Of a stretch of 64,000 bases of DNA, positions 54,935 through 64,000 are shown piece after piece. Under the pieces are notes generated by a model. It saw nothing but the letters and a program-made list of their open reading frames with translations. It searched no databases and was not told where the DNA came from. The stretch is from Acanthosepion lycidas (taxonomy: Eukaryota > Mollusca > Cephalopoda > Sepiida > Sepiidae). The DNA lies in contig OZ010586.1 in NCBI GenBank assembly GCA_963932145.1, positions 52,903,669 through 52,967,668 of the forward strand. The letters are read 5' to 3'. Position numbers and translations under genes: made by a program. Numbering within the stretch: the first letter of the stretch is position 1; every line of letters begins with the position of its first letter.

Positions 54935-56426
54935 TACTTGCGAAATAAAAAAACAGCTTGGATTAAAATTATGGATCAATACTGAAGATGTCATCAATTG
55001 GTTTACCAATATTGATAATAAACTGAATTGCACCCTATTACAGTTCGATATCATGGATTACTACCTGTCAATTTCGAAGGATCTATTTACAACTGCCCTT
55101 GACTTTGCTGCTGTGTATTCTAACCTGAAAAAGGAAGAAACAGATATAATCCTCAGCGCAAAAAAATCTGTCCTCATTCATAATGGGGACCAATGGATAA
55201 AAACAATAATGAGCTGTTTGACATCACTATGGGATCATTAGACTCTGCAGAGTCTTCTGACCTTGTTGGTCTCTTAATACTGTACAACTTGACCGCGCAC
55301 TGCGAAATAGATATTAAGGACATCGGACTGAATAGAGATGACGGACTCATGGTGGTGAGGAGTTCTACTAGTTTTAAAATAGAGAAAATCAGATAAATTA
55401 TATTTAGTGAATTTAAAAATCTAAACTTAAAGATAACAGTCTGTACTAAATTGAAAAGGGTAAACTTCCTCGACGTAACTGTAGATTTAACAAACAACAC
55501 ATACCTACCTTATAGAAAACCAAATACTAACCCCTTATATATACACCCAAAGTCAAACCACCCTCCATCCATAATTAAACATATACCCTCATCAATAGAA
55601 AGTAGAATTAGCATTAACTCCGCTAACAAAGAAATATTCCAACAACACAATAGCTTTTATAACGCTGCCCTAAAAAATAGTGGTTACAAAAATGCAAACA
55701 TTAACTATAGAAAAAATTGCACTAGCCAAAAGAAAAAAAACAGGAAAAGAAAAATCATTTGGTATACCCCTCCGTTCAACCAAATGGTTAGTATTAAACT
55801 AGGACAGAAATTCCTAGCTTTAATTGAAAAACACTTCCCCACCAATAGTAGGCTTAGTAATATATTTAATAAGAACACCCTAAAATTGAGTTACAGCTGC
55901 ACTGAAAATCTAGAAAGTATAATAAAAAAACACAATAATAAAATCCTGAACAAACCCCCCATGCCTCAATAGTATTAATAAAAACTCTGCACTTAAATTA
56001 GACAAAAACAGTGAAAAATTGTGTGATTGTAGAAACCCAGAAGACTGCCCATTAGAAAATAAATGCTGCATCAAATCTGTGGTATACCAATGTACCATCT
56101 CATCCACTGAGAGTCCTAATACTAATATGATATACATTGGGTCTACAAAGAATGAATTTAAAGCCAGATGGAGGCAGCATAAGTGCTCTTTCAACAATAT
56201 AAATAAAAGAAATCAGACTTTGAAGGAAATAAATAGGACACCTAAAGTAAAATGGAAAATTGTAAACAGGACTAGAACTTGTAAAACTTGGGATGACCCA
56301 TGCCCTTTGTGCCTCCATGAGAAACTGCACATTATTAAGTTTCTAAATAATAAAAATCTATTAAACAATAGACATGAGTTAACGGTTTTTTGCCGACATC
56401 ATCAAATTTTTGCATTGAATAATTAG
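54935..56426 (+). pseudogene. Penelope-like element (RT and GIY-YIG), plus-strand copy
   Basis: RT palm: DVINWFTNIDNK, LQFDIMDYYLSISKDL with the first catalytic Asp (55040-55075), then NRDDGLMVVR with the catalytic RDDG box (about 55330-55360). Next comes the thumb, RVNFLDVTVDLTNNTYLPYR, NTNPLYIHPKSNHPPSIIKH, KIIWYTPPFNQMVSIKLG, LKLSYSCTENLESIIKKHNNK (55451-55972). A Cys-rich linker (CDCRNPEDCPLENKCC) precedes the GIY-YIG nuclease MIYIGSTKNEFKARWRQHKCSF and its C-terminus PCPLCLHEKLHIIKFLNNKNLLNNRHEL (56019-56426). One frameshift near 55200, a stop at 55396 and a break at 55972. It is the best preserved RT-bearing element in the window. Penelope-like elements use RT and GIY-YIG for target-primed retrotransposition. 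Confidence 0.85.
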
Positions 56427-56429
56427 CTC

Positions 56430-57078
56430 AAAAACAAACATACAATAAAATGATTTTTATAACCCATAGACCCAATAAATAGTTTTAATACCCTACAAAA
56501 AAAGATAACCCTTTATAAAGTCGTCAAAAAACAAATGTTACGGCAGTTTTTATATACACAAAACCCTTTCATAAAGAAATAAAATAAAAAAATAAATAAA
56601 TCTCCATAGACACGTAAACCAGGCTAGGCGAAAACATCTTCCATTTTAAATTTAGACACCCCCACCTTACCCTGACTTGACATCTATGTATGTAACTCTA
56701 TACTGATACAAATTATTAACACCAAACACCCCTCCCCATTTAAACAATCGCCCTGGCTGTTACCATAGAAATTTTGATTTCAATTACGAATATGCTATTA
56801 AAACACGTAAATTTCAGAAATAAGTTATTCAAAAAAAAATTTCGCTTGAAGATGGAACAGAGCTTACTTTAATTCAATTTAATTCAAATAATTATATTGA
56901 AGTTTTCGGCTCTTGTTTTGAAACATGAGACCTCTTATGTAGCATGTTGGAATCATATTTTTAAATAAATAATTATATTTCTGCTCTACTTTTGTATCGA
57001 GAACTATTTTTTAAAAATAATAACAAAAATACTAAAGAACTTTGGATTATTTACCTAACCAGTTCTTTCCTATTTTCT
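56430..57078 (+). other. Possible 3' UTR of the Penelope-like element, otherwise nothing
   Basis: AT-rich with C-rich patches (about 56690-56750). No ribozyme or terminal repeat was recognised. Confidence 0.35.
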
Positions 57079-57080
57079 AT

Positions 57081-57084
57081 ATAT

Positions 57085-57124
<40 letters not shown>
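57081..57124. repeat. (TA)n microsatellite
   Basis: Simple TA run. Confidence 0.95.
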
Positions 57125-57129
<5 letters not shown>

Positions 57130-57132
<3 letters not shown>

Positions 57133-57840
57133 AATGATTTATTTAAAATATGATCTATTAATGTTGACACAAGTTCTGACGATGAGGGAATTTTCTGGAA
57201 AAGACATATGAAGAAATTGTAATTTTAATCAATAATTTTGTTGATGCAGAATATTTATATTATCCTCATTTTAGATAATGATGTTTATTCGCCTTTATAA
57301 ATACAAGATAAGAAAACTTGTTGAGCCAGTTTGTTTCAGTTAATAAAATAAAAATAAACCATTTCAATGATTATATTTGATTTTTGTATGAATATTAATG
57401 CAAGTGAGAATATAGAAGAAATAAATGCATGGAGAATTATCTCTGTTTTCTGAACAGAGAGAAGGCATAGAAGCAACAATTTTAAAGCTACATAGAAAAT
57501 ACTGATACAATACAGAACACAACTTGAGCAATGATGTTTGCAGCAGAAAATTGAACAATTATAGCATTACCTCAGGCAAGATAAGAGAAATAACCTAAAC
57601 TGTAGAAAACTTAAAAATGATGAGTGCAGTTTTTTAGTCTTTTATTCAACATTTTTTAGAATTCCCCATTTTATTTGTTAAGAATCTTTATTGCAGATAA
57701 CACACATCTGGAAATAGTTCCTCTTATTATTTGTAAGTTTGAAAATTGGCAATCAGTAAGCATTAAGCAAGAACAAAATAAAGAAATTTGAGATGACAAA
57801 CTCCAAATCTGGGAACTACAGCAAATTAAATATTACTAAG
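57130..57840. other. No recognisable feature
   Basis: AT-rich. Confidence 0.4.
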
Positions 57841-57844
57841 TTAT

Positions 57845-58088
57845 TAAACTAGTATTTAATATCAGAAAGAGACATTTTTCTAGGATACATAATGTGGAAA
57901 GAGAGCTTGGAAAATTTAACACTCACAGGATAGATTGAAGGCAAGAAGAAATTGAGCTTGTCTAAATGGTTAACAGAACAAGGATTCTGAGATATAGTAA
58001 AAAAAAAACAAAATTCAATGGGGGCAGGAAGTTGTGAAGAGCCATGATTGTCAATGACCTGAAAGGACACAGCACATAGAAGAAGAAT
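57845..58088 (+). pseudogene. LINE (RTE/Jockey-type) 3' terminal fragment
   Basis: On the plus strand it holds the 3' end of the family at 37685-39475 (reverse complements: CACAGGA.AGATTGA, GGAAGTTGTGAAGAGCCATGATTG.CAATG.CCTGAAAGGACA, then AGAAGAA). Noncoding 3' part only. Confidence 0.6.
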
Positions 58089-58191
58089 CACTGTTTCAAA
58101 AGATATTCATTTCTTGATAAGTAGCCAGTGAACTTTACCAAATATTATCATCTATTGAAGATTACTTAATAACAATTTAAATTAGATTCTA

Positions 58192-58310
58192 GATTATAGT
58201 CACATCACATTGAAACACCAGTTCCGGTATGATCCCCAAAGGTAAGCAACATTGAGCCTGGTCACTACCTAGATGGGTAACTGCTTGAGAATACCAGGTG
58301 CTGTGAGCTT
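58192..58310 (+). pseudogene. 5S rRNA-derived sequence
   Basis: Collinear with animal 5S rRNA over about 119 bp: CACATCACATTGAAACACCAG, then AAGCAACATTGAGCCTGGT (internal control region A-box), TAGATGGGTAACTGCTTGAGAATACCAGGTGCTGT (IE and C-box) and GAGCTT at the end. There are many substitutions, including in the internal promoter (TAGATGGGT for TGGATGGGT). It is directly followed by a SINE, so it is probably the 5S head of a 5S/tRNA composite SINE rather than an rDNA unit. Confidence 0.82.
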
Positions 58311-58317
58311 GGATGTG

Positions 58318-58460
58318 TGGGTGGTGTAATGGAGTTTTTAATCAGAAACCTCAGTTCCAATTCCTGTTGGGTTTGTTATATTCATTTACATGCAAATACT
58401 CTCTGCTATGGGTTAATTAGTAAGACTTGTATCACTCAAATATTATTATTGAAAAAAATA
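58318..58460 (+). mobile_element. tRNA-derived SINE fused behind the 5S-like sequence
   Basis: GGTGGTGTAATGGA (A-box-like), CAGTTCCAATTCCTG (B-box-like), GTT.TATTCATTTACATGCAAATAC, then CTGCTATGGGTTAATTAG. This is the start of the same SINE family as 32570-32865, shortened at its 3' end. Confidence 0.6.
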
Positions 58461-58469
58461 AATTCTTAC

Positions 58470-59480
58470 AATCTAAAAATATTTTCTGGCTTTAAATAAC
58501 AGGCAAATAGTTGATAGGCCATAAAAAACAAATCATTCAATAAATTAGATTCTCAACTGAAATATACACATTTGTCTTTGAATTGACAAGTTAAGCATAA
58601 ATTTCCATTAGTGTTTTTATAATATCAATCCCATTAAACATAGCAAACTCCCATCCTCAGTTTTATTTTACTGAAAAGAGTTACTTTAAAATCCAAATAA
58701 CCACTTATTGTAAAATGGTTATTCAGATTTTAAAAGCAGCTTGAAACAGCACAATTTTAAAATAGACATTTTAGAAATGTTGATGATATTGTCAAACCAG
58801 AAGTAAAAAAAACATTTTCATTCACCCATTCATCAGAGATTGACCAAAATGCAAAGAAATGCATAGAATATATCACAAGAGGAAGTATTACGACTAAGTG
58901 TCACATAAAATTAATGTAGCTGAGACAAATTGGCAACAATTTCAGCAAAGAAAAAAATATATAAAAGTCAATGAAAAAAAGAAGCAAAGCACGTGGAATC
59001 ATAAAAACAGTCCAGACACTCTTGAGTGATGAAAGCCATTTTCCTGTTTGCCAATAAATTAAGATTAGATAAAACAAGATCAAAGTGAGCAAAGAAGCAG
59101 TAGAAATGATTTGGGGTTGAAGAGATAAAGGAATAGAAATCTCTTGAAAGAGATAAGTAGGTAGGATAAGTACAAGGCACAGTTTAATCAATTCTTTTAC
59201 GGACAATAGATTAAGTTCTCAATCAGTTTACTTATTTTCTAGCAATTATTAAATCTTGGTGTTGTTTTAATTCAGAGAGTTTAGTTTGATTTATTTTATT
59301 TTACAGCATATCCATTTCAGTGGGTTATTTAATGCCACCAAGACTTTTAGGATAGGTTCGTATGAATAGAATATGTTTTAATAGTTTTTTTAAATGCATT
59401 GCTGGTAATATTTTTTTTTCCAAAATCTGTTACTTGTCTTTTTACTATAAAAATCTAATTTTATACTTTCATAGTGTTTT
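58470..59480. other. No recognisable feature
   Basis: AT-rich. Confidence 0.4.
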
Positions 59481-59764
59481 GACCCCAGTTTGGGGTTTAA
59501 CTAATTTGCCCATAGCTTGGACCCTAACAGGTGATATCACCTTGGGTTAGTGTGATCCTGGGGACAACAGCAATTAAGAAGTGGTTCCATGCTCCTCAAA
59601 AGTTTCCAATCAGAGGCCTGGCCGGCAGATGTAGTTTATCATCATACCCAGGACACAACAAGCTTGGTTATTGGTTATTAGCTACATGAACACTTCCCTG
59701 ATTAGCTATTTTAACACTTCTATTGGTTCTCCAGTTAGCAGAGTTACCACTTCTATTCGGTGCT

Positions 59765-60275
59765 TCTGCTATAAATTTAGATATTCTTGATAAAATGCAA
59801 AGAAGAAACAGCAATGTTATTGCTCCTGACCTGGTAGCTCAGTTCCAGTCACTTTCCCACTGCTGTAACATATCTTAACTTTGCCTTTTCTGTAAATATT
59901 TTCATGGTAATTGTTCTGATAAACTTTCCTCCCTGGTACCCTGACTTTATGAACTTAACCATACAACTAAATTGGTGGCAAGTTCTCATCATTTTACAGT
60001 TGAAATGGCTAGATGTAACCATAAGTTCTATGATAACAGTTTCTTCTCTTGCACTTTTCACCTGTGGAACTCTCTTCTAGCATGTTGCATTTCAGTCAAC
60101 TTTGATTTTCAAAATTTAAATGCAATGTCAACTATTATCTTTTGTCTTCTTATATCCTGTTTTTCTATTGTTCTTTTTCCTTAATAATATTTTCTTTTTT
60201 CATATTCTCTTCTTCTCATAAACACCTTGTGTTTTAGTGGCTTTATTGCCCTGCTTGGGCTGAAATGATAAAAAA
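59765..60275 (+). pseudogene. Non-LTR retrotransposon C-terminus and 3' UTR (Jockey/CR1-like), degenerate
   Basis: DILDKMQRRNSNV, APDLVAQFQSLSHC, LCLFCKYFHGNCSDKLSSLV, VASSHHFTVEMARCNHKFYDNSFFSCTFHLWNSL (59972-60080) and LNAMSTII. The 3' end is CACCTTGTGTTTTAGTGGC...CCTGCTTGGGCTGAAATGAT plus an A-tail (60266-60275). Stops and frameshifts throughout. 59480-59765 upstream is GC-richer with short palindromes and may be part of the insertion. Confidence 0.78.
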
Positions 60276-60279
60276 AAAT

Positions 60280-62405
60280 ACCTCATCTTCTACTGACTGT
60301 TATCAATTCTATTATTTTTTATTAGCTATGTTAACACTTCTATAAACATTTTGGAACAATCCTTAAATATATGCCTCTCAACTCATACTTAAATCATCTG
60401 AAACTAATATCAAATTAGAATTGTTTTCATTGTTCCAATAACAAATTAGAATTGTTTGTGCTAGCACAAATAATATTGCTTCTTTAAGCAAACAAGGAGT
60501 GTATAAGAATCCTTATTGATACTTGCATTTATTATGTGTGAGTGGAAGCTGCAAGTGAGTTTTCCCTTGAGAAAACTCTTTATAGACTTTTGATTACCAT
60601 TTCAATTTTCATATTTGTGTTTGATATTATTTTATCTACTTTAATCAGGTGATATCAACCATTTTTCAAGTTTCTAACTTTCTAATACATCTAATCTAAG
60701 GAAATAGAATGAAACAAAATATTGTTAAATCTCAGTAGATTTAGACAATGAAGTGAACAAGTCAAATTAATTTATAAAAAATCACTTGATATTTGTTGAT
60801 AAAATTTGAGAATGAGGAGTGGTTTATTAATCATTGCAATTCACTCACAATCCAGTTTATAGTTTACTTTCCTTTAAGCAAGGGCTGGACATTTTTGTTT
60901 GTCTTTCAAATTCAATTTATTGAGGTCATTATTGACATATTCTTTCCAAGTTTTCAACTTCCTTCACTGCTCAGCACAGTACCAGTGCTTGAACCATAAA
61001 GTATTTTCTTGCACATATCCAAACCATAATAGATTTGGTGGGGTGGGGATAGGGCAATAATCCCAAAAGAGGTATGGGCAGACATTTATTCAGTGACGCT
61101 ATGATGTTAGTAGGCTTGACATTGCATATCCACCTATCAAAGAATTATCATTTTGTATTAGTATATCTGTCCTTTGCACTCATAGCCCATAGTAGGTGTC
61201 AAGATACTACAAATGCAGGAGTTGCAAACATTACCACACATGCAGTAAGTGATATAACAGATTGTCAATATAAATAGTTCTCTAAACTGAATTGACTGAG
61301 TTGTTAAAGTAATTCATAAGTAAAGGTTCATTAAGAAAGATAATTCATTAGATCATGTCACAAAAACCATTGGTATATGTTTTCATAATTAATCCATTGT
61401 ATCTGAAAGGTAATTTAAACTGAAAATCAAAGAAAATAATACACATTTATAATCAAGATAAAAAAAAAAAAATTAAAATTAACTCTAATTTTATTCACTT
61501 AGCTAAAAATATTTTAAGTAGGATTTTATAATGTTGATGGTTCTATAATCATTTTGTTTTATAGACAAACTCAGAAGTTGCAGTTTCAATGTATACACTG
61601 GTCTTTGACGCAGATCAGTTCTAATTGTAAATGGCAGTAGAGAGGGTGATAAAATTAAATCAAATTTATATGAAGAATTCTGACAATAACCTAATTATCT
61701 TCATTTTTACTGAACTGAAATTTTTTCAACAAAATATCTACTGGTTAATGTTTCTAAAGTTTGAGTCAAAATCTAGTGTTTAAACTTCATTCTGTTATCT
61801 GCAATTTAATTACAAGTTTATCATTTTGCATGGGTTTGCTTTCATTTTCATTTTTCACCTTAAAAAATATATTCTTGACCAAGGTGATAAAGTCCATTTC
61901 CTAGAATAACGGCATATAATGTGTTGTTTTATCACAATTAGTTCAGTACTGGTCTCTTCACTGATTGGAAGATGATCAAATTTAAAAGCTAAATTGTTTG
62001 TCCATATAAAATACTACATTTATTGGAAAATATATTCAGTTTAAATACAGAAGGAGTCATAAAAATGACATCAAAACAGTAGCATGCAGAAGGTGGGAGA
62101 AGAGGGTACAATGGCCTCGGACGGGGAGGGTATCCAATCAAAGAGTGAAACAAAAATTTAGTTTATGAAATTGTCTCTGTTAGCTTCAATTTACAAGCAC
62201 CCTATAGTCCCACAAGCTGGTGTGAATGTGGATCTATGTTTTGATAAGTAAGACCAAAGTAGCACCCCCTACTTACGGACATACAATCAAAGAGTTGGTG
62301 CTGGGCATCACCAAAGTTCTTTCAGGGATTGTTGTCAGACAGAAAGAGAAATTAACCTTTACAACACAGATATGCATTACAGTTTAATTCAAATTGTATG
62401 TGTAT
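60280..62405. other. No recognisable feature
   Basis: Over 2 kb of AT-rich sequence. A less AT-rich patch at 62070-62330 has stops in all frames. Confidence 0.4.
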
Positions 62406-62410
62406 TCACA

Positions 62411-62671
62411 TTTGTCCATATGCATGTTTTCTGCAAAAAATTTTTAAAAAAAATCTTTAAGAAATAATTCTGTTTATTACCAAATCATTGCTTAAAAGTT
62501 TGATAAAATCTCATAATTATATGATTTTTATGTTTAAAAACATTTGTCCGTATGCATGTTTTCTGCAAATTTTTTTTTTTTAAATCTTTAAGAAATAACT
62601 CTGTTTATTACCAAATCATTGCTTAAATGTTTGATAAAACCTCATAATTATATGATTTTTATGTTTAAAAA
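62411..62671. repeat. 132-bp tandem duplication
   Basis: 62411-62542 and 62543-62671 are near-identical (TTTGTCCRTATGCATGTTTT...), differing mainly in an A/T homopolymer stretch and a few substitutions. A recent event. Confidence 0.95.
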
Positions 62672-62734
62672 CTTAGGTTGTATTGTTCCCCCAGAGTAGG
62701 GCTCAAATAAAGTGGAAGAGGAATGCATGATTCC

Positions 62735-62870
62735 AATGTTAAATTTTGTGTATGTGTGCATGCTTGTGTATGAATTAAATGATACAAGCACATGTGTGTC
62801 AGTCAGGCACATTGCACATTGCACACACACACACACACATATACGGTACATACACACATGCAAAGTAACA
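62735..62870. repeat. CA/TG microsatellite region
   Basis: TG-rich then (CA)n at 62820-62840 with flanking imperfect units. Confidence 0.85.
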
Positions 62871-62904
62871 TGTACACAAAACATGCCAGAAAGAGAATCA
62901 GCTC

Positions 62905-63250
62905 TTCTTTTATAACATGCTATTTCCATGGTAAATGTTCAGATGAGATATATTCTTTAGTTCTACTAGTCTTAACCTTTATAGCTAGAACCTGCCATGG
63001 CAGTGTCAAATCTTACTCTTGTATTCCATTGATAAAAAGTAAGTTTCAGTCATCCTTTTCCAGAGAACCACAACTTTATAGAACAGAATCATGATAAAAT
63101 TTTTTCCATCATTGCTCGAATCTTAACCTCTTCAATTCTGGATTCAACTATTATCTATCTTACATCCATTCAACATCCTCATTCAGTAACTCTCGATATT
63201 GAGTGCCTCTTGGGTCTTGTTTTGGGCAAACATTTTAGTAAAAAAACATT
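62905..63250 (+). pseudogene. Non-LTR retrotransposon C-terminus (second subfamily), degenerate
   Basis: CYFHGKCSDEIYSLV, then frameshifted FQSSF.RTTTL.NRIMIKFFP and LNLFNSGFNYYLSYIHS, the end of the LINE tail (LWNRLP...LNLFKSRVNRYLS type). It ends in TGCCTCTTGGGTCTTGTTTTGGGC, a variant 3' terminus. Confidence 0.6.
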
Positions 63251-63259
63251 CTGTTTTGT

Positions 63260-64000
63260 ATTTTTCAAAAATATTTCGTTTTGTATTTTTTGAAAATCCA
63301 AGTTGTTAGAATCAGCTAAATGGAGAAAACTTATCCATTTTTTTTTTTAATCAGGTTTTATATTCCATTGACATATCAGGAAATTTTATAGATATATGCT
63401 AAATTATGAACAAAGCTCATTGCTGTAGATTTGCTCCAATTATAAATCTTTCTAGTTATTTGTTTATCGTTTATCACATCCAGCCCCAAACATATTGCCC
63501 AATTGCAATTTCCTGTATTATTTTGACTTGGATGATTTTCTTCCAATAAAAGCCTAGAAGGGAAATGATGACCTGACAATCCAATGACTGGTAGTCTGTG
63601 GGGAATGAAGAAAATGTTTGCATGATTGGTGTCTGGAGACTTTTCTAACATTAACTGGTTCGATCAGAAAAAGGAATGAAAAAGTGGGACATTTTGATGA
63701 ACCTAAGATGAAAGAGACTTCCTGTTATACTAGTCATGCTATCATAATGATATAGCAGGCAGTGTATTCAGAAGGGTCTGTTATTTCCCTTATAGAAGAT
63801 GCTACATTTTCCAATGTTCTCACTCATTGCAGCTAAAGTCCATAAACATTAGAAAAACATGATGAGATTGTTAGCTTTATGAATAATTAAGTCAGTAGAA
63901 TATAAGCAAATATCTGTGGCTGTAATTTCTTCAAAGAGGGATGAGATAGCATCTTTATGTCCTATATAAAAATCAAATAAAGAAGGAAAATATCAGTGAA
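63260..64000. other. No recognisable feature
   Basis: AT-rich. The minus-strand frame at 63376-63651 is unrecognised and has no splice or start context. Confidence 0.4.

Noticed and set aside
58192-58310. Functional 5S rRNA gene
   Set aside because: Substitutions in the internal control region and in paired positions, no poly-T terminator right after it, and a SINE attached to its 3' side.

Overview
This is animal nuclear DNA, AT-rich, full of dinucleotide microsatellites, and almost entirely intergenic or intronic. The mix of decayed transposons, tRNA-derived SINEs, Penelope-like elements, mariner/Tc1 elements and 3'-truncated LINEs suggests a mollusc, most likely a cephalopod such as an octopus. 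That assignment is inference from repeat composition, not from a species-diagnostic gene. No prokaryotic operons, CRISPR arrays or phage genes are present.

Layout. 1-5.5 kb: microsatellites, the 3' part of a LINE with a restriction-like endonuclease, then a minus-strand Ty3/gypsy fragment that has lost its reverse transcriptase. 6.9-7.4 kb: a tandem, SINE-like element with a tRNA-like Pol III promoter and a hammerhead ribozyme; this is the most interesting object in the window. 9.3-9.6 kb: a second, weaker hammerhead-like hairpin between TA runs. 13.1-17.4 kb: a complete but dead Ty1/copia element with 118-bp LTRs and a perfect 5-bp target duplication. 18-24 kb: LINE tails, a LINE split by a foldback element, SINEs. 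24.3-31.1 kb: three mariner-type transposons of different subfamilies, LINE fragments and one convincing host exon (29841-29908, minus strand) of a polypeptide GalNAc-transferase. 31.9-40.5 kb: LINE fragments, a Tc1-like transposon with long IR/DR ends, a LINE holding one solo LTR nested inside another, and MITEs. 41-51.7 kb: SINEs, LINE fragments, an 80-bp MADE1-like MITE and a second internally deleted gypsy element. 53.2-56.4 kb: two head-to-head Penelope-like elements with GIY-YIG domains. 57-64 kb: LINE ends, a 5S rRNA-derived sequence joined to a SINE, tandem duplications and long stretches with nothing recognisable.

The only support for a working host gene is the single GalNAc-transferase exon, so much of the window is probably intron or flank of that gene. 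Nearly every transposon reading frame is broken. Nested insertions give a relative chronology in places: LINE, then solo LTR A, then solo LTR B; and LINE, then foldback. All comparisons were made by eye and by recall of protein families. No alignment, folding or database search was run.
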